64,000 bases of DNA, taken from contig NZ_WHOL01000068.1 of NCBI RefSeq assembly GCF_009745975.1, forward strand, positions 1 to 64,000. Direction: 5' to 3'. The position numbers and the translations under genes are program-made. The notes beneath the pieces are model-generated. The model was given only the letters and a program-made list of their open reading frames with translations. It made no database searches and was not told the DNA's origin. Origin of the DNA: Actinokineospora pegani. Its GTDB lineage: Bacteria > Actinomycetota > Actinomycetes > Mycobacteriales > Pseudonocardiaceae. Below, in pieces: positions 33,586 through 42,417 of this stretch. Each line of letters starts with the position of its first letter. The first letter of the stretch is position 1.

Positions 33586-35075
33586 GGGTCACGCGGCGTG
33601 AGCGGCTTGATCGCGGGCCCCTCCAGCACAGCGCCGTCGACGTCGAAGCGGGAGGCGTGGCACGGGCAGTCCCAACTGCGCTCCGCTCCGTTGAACCGGA
33701 CCAGGCAGCCCAGGTGGGTGCAGCGCAGGGAGACCGCGTGCAGCGCGCCCGCCGGGTCCCGGTAGACGCCCTTCTTCCCGAGCCCGTCGGAGAGCACCCG
33801 CGCCTCGTCCAGCGGGATCTCCCCGGAGTCGGGCACGTCGGCGGCCACCAGCCGGTCGCCGATCAGGTCGGCGGCGACCTTGGCGTTCTGCCGCACGAGG
33901 GTCGGCGAGCTGCGCAGGCTCACGCGGTGCGGGGAGAACAGGTCCTCGTGCGGGCTCGCCGTGCCGGTCACCCGGTCGGCGAGCAGCGCGCCCGCCGCGC
34001 TGCCCATGGCCAGCCCCCACTTGTTGAAGCCGGTCGCCACCCACAGCGACGACCCACCCACCAGGTAGGAGCCGACCATCGGCAGCATGTCGTAGACCTT
34101 GGGGTCCTGCGCGGACCAGCGGTGCGTGATGGTCTCGACGTCGAAGTGCCTGCGGGCGAAGTCCTCCAGGTCGGTGTAGTGCGCCTCGTCGACCCCCCGC
34201 TCGCCCGCCGGGTGGCTGCGGCCGCCGACGATCAGCAGGTCGTCGTGCCTGCTGAACGACCACGACGGCGACCCGGCGCTGATCGCGAGGTCGCGCGGCG
34301 GCGTCCCCGACCGCAGGCGGGCGGCGACGCAGTAGGACCGCTCGGCCTCCAACCGGGCGAAGAACAGGCCCCGGTCCAGCAGCGGGTAGTGCGTGGCGAC
34401 CACGACCTGGTCGGCGGTGATCTCACCGCCCGCCGTGCGGACCGTGTAGGGCGAGGTGACCGACACGCCGGTCACCCGGCTGCCCTCGAACACCTCGCCG
34501 CCCTCGGCGGTGAGCGCGGTGGCCAGCCCCCGCACGTACCTGGCCGGGTGCAGCAGCACCTGGTCGGGCAGCCGCGCCGCGCCGAAGGTCTCGAACGGCA
34601 GGTCGAGCTCCTCGGTCCACTCGACCGGCAGCCCGGCCCGGGCTGCCGCCTCGAACTCGTCCTCGACCGCCTGGCGCTCACCCCGGGTGAAGGCGAAGGT
34701 CGTCGCAGGTGCGCGCTCGACCTCGCAGCCCACCTCGTCGGCCAAGCGCGCCACCAGCTCGACGCCCTCCACCGCGGCCCGCGCGTACGCGGCCGCCGCC
34801 GCCTTGCCGTGCTTGCTCTCCACCGCCGTGTACATCGTGGACTGCAACGCCGTGACCTTCGCGGTGTTGTTGCCACTGGCGCCGGACCCGACGGCCACGG
34901 CCTCGACCACCGCGACGTCCAGTCCGCGGCGGCGCAGCAGCAGCGCGGTGGTCAGCCCCGCGATGCCGCCGCCGATGACGACCACGTCGGTGCGCCGCGC
35001 CCCCTCCAGCACCGGGTAGGGCGCCATGGCGCCCCCGGCCCACCACAGTGACTCCTGAGCGGTAGTAGTGCTCAC
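33582..35075 (-). CDS. FAD-dependent oxidoreductase with C-terminal Rieske domain
   Basis: 497 residues from GTG 35073-35075. N-terminal DAO-type FAD site (VVVIGGGIAGLTTALLLRRRG) preceded by SLWWAGG, a typical start of this group. The C-terminal Rieske cluster is C-x-H (CTHLGC) and C-x2-H (CPCHASRF). These single-chain oxidoreductases are common beside catalases and in stress loci; the substrate is unknown. Follows the large catalase by 32 nt and overlaps the GCS2 gene, so all form one operon. Confidence 0.92.
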   Translation of the reverse strand: MSTTTAQESLWWAGGAMAPYPVLEGARRTDVVVIGGGIAGLTTALLLRRRGLDVAVVEAVAVGSGASGNNTAKVTALQSTMYTAVESKHGKAAAAAYARAAVEGVELVARLADEVGCEVERAPATTFAFTRGERQAVEDEFEAAARAGLPVEWTEELDLPFETFGAARLPDQVLLHPARYVRGLATALTAEGGEVFEGSRVTGVSVTSPYTVRTAGGEITADQVVVATHYPLLDRGLFFARLEAERSYCVAARLRSGTPPRDLAISAGSPSWSFSRHDDLLIVGGRSHPAGERGVDEAHYTDLEDFARRHFDVETITHRWSAQDPKVYDMLPMVGSYLVGGSSLWVATGFNKWGLAMGSAAGALLADRVTGTASPHEDLFSPHRVSLRSSPTLVRQNAKVAADLIGDRLVAADVPDSGEIPLDEARVLSDGLGKKGVYRDPAGALHAVSLRCTHLGCLVRFNGAERSWDCPCHASRFDVDGAVLEGPAIKPLTPRDP

Positions 35076-35107
35076 AACGGGACCTCCGATTCGTGCGTGC
35101 GAGGCCG

Positions 35108-37219
35108 TCAGCGCCCGGCCATGACCAGCGGCGCGCGCTCCCACACCCGGTGCAGGCCCAGGGCGGCGCTCAGCTCGGCGGCGAACCCCTTGCCCGACTT
35201 GTCGGACAGGATGATGCCCGGCGCGGAGGTGTCGACACCCGCCGCTTCCAGCACCTGGGCGCCGTCGCCCCACGCGCCGATCGCCTTGCAGTGGCGGAAG
35301 GCCTCCTGCAGCAGGATCGACAGCTTGATGTCGGTGAACCCGCCCAGGCCCGACGCGACGACCACGGCGTCGAACTCGATCGAGCGGGCGGTGAGCAGCG
35401 TGCGCTCGACGACGCAGGTGTTCTTGCCCTTCGCGATCACGCCACCGGTCGGGGCGATCACCCGCACGATCGCCCCCGCGGCCTCGACCGCCCGTTGCAG
35501 CTTCTCGATCCCGCCCAGGTCCGCGCCCGGGCCCGCGACGACGCCCACGATCCGGCCCGCGATCGGACCGGGGCCCGGCGGGATCTGGGACAGGGCGGGC
35601 GAGGGGACGACGTCGTCGGCAGGCGCGCCGACCGGGGCGGGCAGGCCGAGCCCGGCGGCCACGGCGACGCACAGCTCCGCGTCGACGTTGGCCAGGACGG
35701 TGAGGGCGCGCTCCTTGATGGCCTGCTCGTAGCACTTGCCCAGCTCGAACGTGTAGGCCTCCACGACGTGGACCCGCTCGATCTCGGACAGGCTGCGGTA
35801 GAACAGCGTGGCCTGGGAGAAGTGGTCCTCGAACGACGCCGGGTTGCCCCGGCCCACCTCCCCGTCGACGTGGCGGGGGCGCTGGACGTAGCCGCCCTCG
35901 GCCTCGGTGGCGACGGCGGGCTGGTCGCCGTCGACGCTGTTGGGCTTGTACGGGGCCTGGCCCTGGTGGATGGCCGACTGGTGCATGCCGTCGCGCAGGT
36001 TGTCGTTGACCGCGGCGTGCGGGCAGTTGATCGGGAGCTGGGAGAAGTTCGGGCCGCCCAGCCGGGTGAGCTGGGTGTCGAGGTAGGAGAACATGCGCGC
36101 CTGCATCAGCGGGTCGTCGGTGACCTCGATGCCGGGCACGAGGTGGCCGGTGTGGAAGGCGACCTGCTCGGTCTCGGCGAAGTAGTTGGTGGGGTTGCGG
36201 TCCAGCGTCAGCCTGCCGATGATCTGGACCGGCGCCAGCTCCTCCGGGACGATCTTGGTCGCGTCCAGCAGGTCGATGCCCTCGAAGGTCTGGTCCTCGG
36301 TGTCGGGCAGCACCTGGATGCCCAGGTCGTACTCCAGCGGCGCGCCCGCCTCGATGCCGTCGGCCATGTCCCTGCGGTGGAAGTCGGGATCGATCCCGGC
36401 GGCGATCTGCGCCTCCTCCCACACCAGCGAGTGCACGCCCGCGACCGGCTTCCAGTGGAACTTCACCAGCGCGGTGGCGCCCTCGGCGTTCACCAGGCGG
36501 AAGGTGTGCACGCCGAAGCCCTCCATGGTCCGGTAGGACCGCGGGATGCCCCGGTCGGACATGTTCCAGAGGACGTGGTGGGTCGCCTCGGTGTGCAGCG
36601 TGACGAAGTCCCAGAACGTGTCGTGGGCGCTCTGCGCCTGCGGGATCTCCCGGTCCGGGTGCGGCTTGCCCGCGTGGATGATGTCGGGGAACTTGATCCC
36701 GTCCTGGATGAAGAACACCGGGATGTTGTTGCCGACCAAGTCGAAGTTGCCCTCGTCGGTGTAGAACTTCACCGCGAAGCCGCGGGTGTCGCGCACCGTG
36801 TCGGCCGACCCGCGCGACCCCAGCACCGTGGAGAAGCGGGTGAACACCGGCGTCTCGCGGCCCTTCTGCAGGAAGCCCGCCTTGGTGACCGAGGCGGCCT
36901 TCCCGTTGGCCACGAACGTGCCGTGCGCGGCCGCGCCGCGCGCGTGCACCACCCGTTCGGGGATGCGCTCGTGGTCGAAGTGGGTGATCTTCTCCCGCAG
37001 GTGGAAGTCCTCCAACAGCGTCGGCCCGCGCCTGCCCGCCTTGAGCGAGTGGTCGGTGTCCGGGAGCCGGACCCCCTGCGCCGTTGTCAGGTACTCCCCC
37101 GCCTGCGCCCGGCTGTCCTCGCCGACGGTCCCCAGGACCTCGCTCTTGCCGGTCGGGCTCGTGGGCTTCGGTGCGGCCTGGTCGCGCTGACGCTTCGGGG
37201 GCACGTTCTCCTCCAACAT
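35108..37219 (-). CDS. katE: Large-subunit catalase HPII
   Basis: 703 residues from ATG 37217-37219. A GTG four codons earlier is an alternative. Clade 2 catalase: the distal His92 (RVVHARGAAAHG), Asn165 (LVGNNIPVFF) and the heme-ligand Tyr (FSYLDTQLTRLGG) are present, with an N-terminal extension and a C-terminal flavodoxin/PfpI-like domain (about 550-703, VVAGPGADLGGIEKLQ). It breaks down hydrogen peroxide in stationary phase or under stress. First gene of the redox operon running to the diiron protein. Confidence 0.95.
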   Translation of the reverse strand: MLEENVPPKRQRDQAAPKPTSPTGKSEVLGTVGEDSRAQAGEYLTTAQGVRLPDTDHSLKAGRRGPTLLEDFHLREKITHFDHERIPERVVHARGAAAHGTFVANGKAASVTKAGFLQKGRETPVFTRFSTVLGSRGSADTVRDTRGFAVKFYTDEGNFDLVGNNIPVFFIQDGIKFPDIIHAGKPHPDREIPQAQSAHDTFWDFVTLHTEATHHVLWNMSDRGIPRSYRTMEGFGVHTFRLVNAEGATALVKFHWKPVAGVHSLVWEEAQIAAGIDPDFHRRDMADGIEAGAPLEYDLGIQVLPDTEDQTFEGIDLLDATKIVPEELAPVQIIGRLTLDRNPTNYFAETEQVAFHTGHLVPGIEVTDDPLMQARMFSYLDTQLTRLGGPNFSQLPINCPHAAVNDNLRDGMHQSAIHQGQAPYKPNSVDGDQPAVATEAEGGYVQRPRHVDGEVGRGNPASFEDHFSQATLFYRSLSEIERVHVVEAYTFELGKCYEQAIKERALTVLANVDAELCVAVAAGLGLPAPVGAPADDVVPSPALSQIPPGPGPIAGRIVGVVAGPGADLGGIEKLQRAVEAAGAIVRVIAPTGGVIAKGKNTCVVERTLLTARSIEFDAVVVASGLGGFTDIKLSILLQEAFRHCKAIGAWGDGAQVLEAAGVDTSAPGIILSDKSGKGFAAELSAALGLHRVWERAPLVMAGR

Positions 37220-37301
37220 GGTGGGTTCCACGCGGCGTTCGGGTTCCGCGCGCAGAAACGCGGATACCCCGCGTGAGCCGGTGGAAACACCGCGCGCCCG
37301 A

Positions 37302-38060
37302 TCAAGCGCCGAGGAGGTGGTGCACCCACACGTTCGGCTCGACGTACACCGCGTGGTCGTGGTCCACGTCGACGGCGACCGGCACGAGCGCGTCGGGGAC
37401 CACGAGCGGCCCGCTGCGGTCGAACGGCAGGCCGGTCCAGGAGCGCCACTGCGCCAGCGTGCCGGGGATCACCATGGACAGCGGCGCGACCTTGACGATA
37501 CGGGCGCCCAAGCGGACGTGCACCCGCAGCCACGGGTCCTGCGGGAGGCCGTCCTCCCTGGTGAGCCAGGCGTACTCGGACATCGGCACCGCAGGCGCCA
37601 GGTGCTTGGCGCTGGGACGGACGGGGGCGACGAGGTCGGTGAAGCCGAGCCGGGCCGCGTTGCGGCGCATGGCGCGCAGGAGCAGTCCGGACAGGCCCGT
37701 GCCCCGCAGGTCCGGCCGGACCAGGATCTCCAGGGCTGAGACGGTGTCGGGGGTCGTGCCGCGCAGCTGCCCGAGGCAGGCCCGCCGGATCACCGCGTCC
37801 CACCCGCCGTCGGGCAGCTCGTCGATCGGCTCGTCCCACCGGAAGGGGACCGTGTAGGCGCGGCCGACGGCGACGTCGGGGTCGTCCGACCGGAAGGCGA
37901 CGAGCACGTGCTCGGCGAACGCGCTCGTCGCCTGGCCGTAGTAGAGCGCCGAGATCGGGTCGTGCTCCATGAACGCGGGCCACCCCGAGAGCTCCTCGAC
38001 GGCGTCAGCCATCTCCGGGCGTTCGGCGAGCGTGGCGGTCTCGATCGTCACGGCCACCAC
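37302..38060 (-). CDS. GNAT-family N-acetyltransferase
   Basis: About 252 residues. GTG starts at 38060, 38057 or 38051 are all possible. The acetyl-CoA-binding region is recognisable as ALEILVRPDLRGTGLSGLLLRAMRRNAARLGF (residues 105-138 approximately), followed by a substrate domain with LVAPVRPSAKH and WLRVHVRLGARIV, typical of the large GNAT subgroup found near catalase genes. Lies between the redox operon and an SDR on the same strand. The substrate is unknown. Confidence 0.8.
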   Translation of the reverse strand: MVAVTIETATLAERPEMADAVEELSGWPAFMEHDPISALYYGQATSAFAEHVLVAFRSDDPDVAVGRAYTVPFRWDEPIDELPDGGWDAVIRRACLGQLRGTTPDTVSALEILVRPDLRGTGLSGLLLRAMRRNAARLGFTDLVAPVRPSAKHLAPAVPMSEYAWLTREDGLPQDPWLRVHVRLGARIVKVAPLSMVIPGTLAQWRSWTGLPFDRSGPLVVPDALVPVAVDVDHDHAVYVEPNVWVHHLLGA

Positions 38061-38076
38061 GGTAGGCCCAGGGGGG

Positions 38077-39042
38077 TCAGCCGCCGAACGCGTTCACCCC
38101 GGTGCGCTCCGCCGACAGCGCCCACAGCCGGGCCGCCGCCTCGGGGTCGGTGGCCCAGGGGTGGACGCCGGTCGTGGCGCCCTCCTCGTCACGCGGCTCG
38201 GCGACCTCGCAGTCCTCGAGGTAGACACCGCCCAGGTCGGCCAGGTCGGGGGAGGTCGCGGCCCAGACCTGGGTGGCGGCGCCCTGCTCGGGGGTCTTCA
38301 TCCAGTCGACGATGACGTCGCCCGCCTCATTGATCCAGCCCGCGTCGACCTGGTCCTGGTGCGAGAGGTGGCGTTGCAGCGGGGTCAGGATGCCGCCCGG
38401 GTGCAGGGAGAACGCCCGCACTCCCGCCGCGCGCCCCAGGGCGTCGAGGTGCACGGCGAACAGGGCGTTGGCGGTCTTGGACTGCCCGTAGGCCGCCCAG
38501 CGGTCGTAGCCGGTGGCGAAGTCGACGTCGTCCCAGCGGACACCGCTGTTGCGGTGTCCGGCCGAGGACACGGCCACGACCCTGCCCCGGCCGCGCACGA
38601 TGGCCGGCCACAGGCGGTTGACCAGGGCGAAGTGGCCCAGGTGGTTGATCGCGAACTGCGACTCCCACCCCGGGCCGACGGTGCTGAACGGGGTGGCCAT
38701 CACCCCGGCGCTGTTGATCACGATGTGCAGGTCGCGGCCGGACCCGAGGAACCGGTCGGCGAACCCGGCGACCGAGTCGAGGTCGGCCAGGTCCAGCTCG
38801 TCGACCTCCCCGACGCCCGCCAGCGCCTCCGCCGCCGTCTCGGGCCGCCGCGCCGGGACGATGACGTGCGCGCCCGCCGCGGCCAGCGCCGTGGTGGCGG
38901 CCAGGCCGATCCCGGAGTACCCGCCGGTCATCAGGACGTTCTTGCCGCTCAGGTCGATGCGGGCGAGCACCTGCGCCGCGGTGCTCTCCGCACCGAAGGG
39001 TGAGCCGATGGGTCGCTGCGCGGTCGTGCTGAGCTCTGCCAT
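38077..39042 (-). CDS. Short-chain dehydrogenase/reductase
   Basis: 321 residues from ATG 39040-39042. NAD(P)-binding TGGYSGIG motif near residue 40, the NSAGVM motif, SS before a HRNSG loop and the catalytic YGQSK (Tyr-x3-Lys) are all present. The chain resembles WW-domain oxidoreductase/retinol dehydrogenase-like bacterial SDRs with a 50-residue C-terminal extension. A 16-nt gap separates it from the downstream GNAT gene, so co-transcription is likely. The substrate is unknown. Confidence 0.92.
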   Translation of the reverse strand: MAELSTTAQRPIGSPFGAESTAAQVLARIDLSGKNVLMTGGYSGIGLAATTALAAAGAHVIVPARRPETAAEALAGVGEVDELDLADLDSVAGFADRFLGSGRDLHIVINSAGVMATPFSTVGPGWESQFAINHLGHFALVNRLWPAIVRGRGRVVAVSSAGHRNSGVRWDDVDFATGYDRWAAYGQSKTANALFAVHLDALGRAAGVRAFSLHPGGILTPLQRHLSHQDQVDAGWINEAGDVIVDWMKTPEQGAATQVWAATSPDLADLGGVYLEDCEVAEPRDEEGATTGVHPWATDPEAAARLWALSAERTGVNAFGG

Positions 39043-39140
39043 GTCCTCGACGTTACGACCTGGAGCGCGCTCCAGCGCAAGTCCGGCGGCGGCTCAGGCG
39101 GCGCGGATGACCTGGGGCCCGGGTCGATCAGCAGGCGGGC

Positions 39141-39638
39141 GGGGTCGAGCGCGGGCCAGGCCCGCGGACGGCCTGGCTGACGCCCCGGTCACGGCTGGGC
39201 TGGGGCATCGAGGCCGACGGGCCCGCCCGCCGAGCACGTCGGCCTGCTCGTCGGCGTGGACCCGCCAAACACGGTGCTGGGTGCTTGACCTCCATCGGCT
39301 CGGTGGTCTGCGCCCGCGCGGCGCGCACGTCGTCGACGCGCGGGACCGGCAGGCCCTGGAGCGGTTGGGGCCGCCTGCCCCCGCGCAGGCGGGGGGTCGA
39401 GCGCGGGCCAGACCCGGCGGACGGCCTGGCTGGCGCCCCGGTCACGGCTGGGCTGGGGCGTCGAGGCCCGACGGGCCCGCCCGCCGAGCACGTCGGCGTG
39501 GACCCGCCGAACACGGTGCTGGGTGCTTGACCTCCATCGGCTCGGTGGTCTGCGCCCGCGCGCCGCACACGGTGTCGACGCGCGGGACCGGCAGGCCCTG
39601 GAGCGGTTGGGGCCGCCTGCCCCCGGGCAGGCGGCCGG

Positions 39639-39640
<2 letters not shown>
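39141..39640. repeat. Tandem duplication of an about 250-bp noncoding unit
   Basis: Two head-to-tail copies (about 39141-39392 and 39393-39640), roughly 95 percent identical by eye, each starting GGGGTCGAGCGCGGGCCAG and ending in a GCCGCCTGCCCC hairpin. They fill the gap between the SDR promoter and the sigma factor stop. No protein family is recognised in any frame. Confidence 0.8.
39611..39636 (-). terminator. Hairpin terminator of the sigma factor gene
   Basis: 12-bp inverted repeat (39611-39622 with 39625-39636) directly beyond the sigma factor stop. An 8-bp version with a changed loop recurs in the upstream repeat copy (39371-39378 with 39385-39392). Confidence 0.7.
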
Positions 39641-40775
<1,135 letters not shown>

Positions 40776-40783
40776 CGTGGAGG

Positions 40784-41191
40784 TCACTCCGTGATGGTGC
40801 TGGGCGTGCCGTAGAACGGCCGCAGCTCGAGCCACTCGTGGATCGGCTCGCCACCGGCCCCGGGCGCCGCGGACAGCTCCCCGGCCAGCTCGACGGCCCG
40901 CTCGTAGCTGTCGACGTCGATCACCATCCACCCCGCGATCAGGTCCTTGGTCTCGGCGAACGGGCCGTCGGTGACCGGCGGGCGCCCCTCCCCGTCGAAC
41001 CGGACGAACGTCCCCTCGGGGGCGAGCGCCTGGCTGTCGACGAACTCACCGGTCTTCTCGAGCCGTGCCGCGAAGTCGTTCATGTAGCGCACGTGCGCCG
41101 AGATCTCGTCGGGGGTCCACTCGCTCATGGGCGCGTCGTTGACCGGCGCCGGGGCGCCGCGGTAGTGCTTGAGCAGCAGGTACTTGGCCAT
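40784..41191 (-). CDS. YciI-family (DGPF domain) protein, ECF42 partner
   Basis: 135 residues from ATG 41189-41191. MAKYLLLKHYRG start, VTDGPFAETKDLIAGWMVIDVDS core with the DGPF motif, and a C-terminal IHEWLELRPF. YciI-like ferredoxin-fold proteins. Members in ECF42 loci are thought to be stress-response enzymes of unknown chemistry. It ends 8 nt before the sigma gene start, so the two form an operon. Confidence 0.92.
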   Translation of the reverse strand: MAKYLLLKHYRGAPAPVNDAPMSEWTPDEISAHVRYMNDFAARLEKTGEFVDSQALAPEGTFVRFDGEGRPPVTDGPFAETKDLIAGWMVIDVDSYERAVELAGELSAAPGAGGEPIHEWLELRPFYGTPSTITE

Positions 41192-41335
41192 GGTGGGTCT
41201 CCTCGGTGCTGGGCGCCCCATTGTGGCCGCCCTCGCCCCTGGGACGGAGCCAGGCACAGCTTCTCGACACGGCCTCCGGAAAAAGTCCGAACGCCTCCGC
41301 GGCCGCCCCCCGGAGCCCGGGTGGTCAAGCGCGGT

Positions 41336-41704
41336 TCACTCGTCGACGATGCTCCAGACCAAGCAGAACGTGTGCCCGGCGGGGTCTCGGTAGACGCGGA
41401 ACTGGTCCTCGTCCATGCTCTGCACGTGGGTCGCGCCCAGCTCCAGCACCGCGGCCTCGGCGGCCTCGACGTCGTCCACCACGACGTCGAGGTGGAACTG
41501 CTGGGAGCCCCGGGGGTCGGGGAACTCCGGGGCGCGGTGGTCCGGCGCCTGCTGGAAGGCCAGCCGCCTGCCCTCGGGGTCGGTGACGACGACCCAGGTG
41601 TCGTCTTCGGCCTTGATCGTGCCGCCGAGCAACCGCGCGTAGAAGTCAGCGAGGCTGCGGGGTTCCCGGCAATCGAGAACCACACTGCGCAAACGTCCAA
41701 TCAT
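41336..41704 (-). CDS. VOC-superfamily (glyoxalase-like) protein
   Basis: 122 residues from ATG 41702-41704. A GTG two codons upstream is an alternative. Two beta-alpha-beta-beta-beta modules (LRSVVLDCREPRSLADFYARLLGG and FHLDVVVDDVEAAEAAVLELGA) and the ending YRDPAGHTFCLVW identify the vicinal oxygen chelate fold. Metal ligands would be His/Glu in these modules. Such small VOC proteins are often resistance or isomerase proteins. It lies 10 nt downstream of a GNAT gene. Confidence 0.88.
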   Translation of the reverse strand: MIGRLRSVVLDCREPRSLADFYARLLGGTIKAEDDTWVVVTDPEGRRLAFQQAPDHRAPEFPDPRGSQQFHLDVVVDDVEAAEAAVLELGATHVQSMDEDQFRVYRDPAGHTFCLVWSIVDE

Positions 41705-41714
41705 GCGCACAGCG

Positions 41715-42275
41715 TTACCCGTCGTCCCCGATCGGAAACCCGCCCAAGGTCCGGGTCATGCTCACGCCCCCGAGGGCCACGCCGTCCGGCAGGTGGATGG
41801 TGGCGGCCTCGACCTCGGCGAATCCCGCCGCCCGGTAGAGCGCGACGCCGGGCAGGGTCGCCATGAGGGCCAGCGACCGGAAGCCCGCCGCGCTCGCCGC
41901 GGCGGTGCAGGTGTCGATGATCGCGCGGGCCAGCCCGCGCCGGGTCCAGTCCTGGCGGACGAACATGGCGCGGATGCGGGCCGGTTCGCTCGCGGGGTCC
42001 AGCAGGCGGTCGTCATCGGGGTTGGCGGCGGGGCCCGCGTAGAGCTTGTCCCTGCGGCTCCACCCGCCGCAGGCCACCAGTTCACCGTCGTGCTCGTGGA
42101 CGTAGTAGGTCCCGTCGTGGACCAGGTCGCGGTCCAGCGCGGCGATGTGCACCGCCGCGCTGGCCACCTGCCGGTCGTCGTAGAAGGCCGGGAACAGGTC
42201 CAGGACCGAGCGCCGCATCAGGGCCGCGATGGACGGGATGTCGGCGTCAACCGCCTTGCGCTGCGGGGGGAGCAC
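41715..42275 (-). CDS. GNAT-family N-acetyltransferase
   Basis: 186 residues. The coenzyme A motif is IRAMFVRQDWTRRGLARAIIDTC (about 115-137), preceded by strands VHEHDGELVACGGW. The C-terminus LYRAAGFAEVE is also typical. It forms a two-gene operon with the VOC protein and begins near 42275 on the minus strand. The acceptor amine is unknown. Confidence 0.88.
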   Translation of the reverse strand: MLPPQRKAVDADIPSIAALMRRSVLDLFPAFYDDRQVASAAVHIAALDRDLVHDGTYYVHEHDGELVACGGWSRRDKLYAGPAANPDDDRLLDPASEPARIRAMFVRQDWTRRGLARAIIDTCTAAASAAGFRSLALMATLPGVALYRAAGFAEVEAATIHLPDGVALGGVSMTRTLGGFPIGDDG

Positions 42276-42322
42276 CCCGCGAACCTACCGGAAGCGCCTG
42301 CCTGCTGGGGCGCGACGTCGAC

Positions 42323-42409
42323 CAGGGCCGCGGTGTCCGGCGCGGCCCTGCGTCACCCGGAATGGCGGGGGTTGCGGAGCCGTCCGGCGCGAACGGCTCC
42401 ACAACCCCC
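42323..42409 (-). terminator. Double hairpin terminator after the DUF6801 gene
   Basis: A 17-bp stem with one mismatch (42367-42383 with 42393-42409, 9-nt loop) begins 8 nt beyond the stop at 42418. A second perfect 10-bp hairpin (42323-42332 with 42341-42350) follows in the direction of transcription. Confidence 0.7.
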
Positions 42410-42417
42410 GGATCGGG

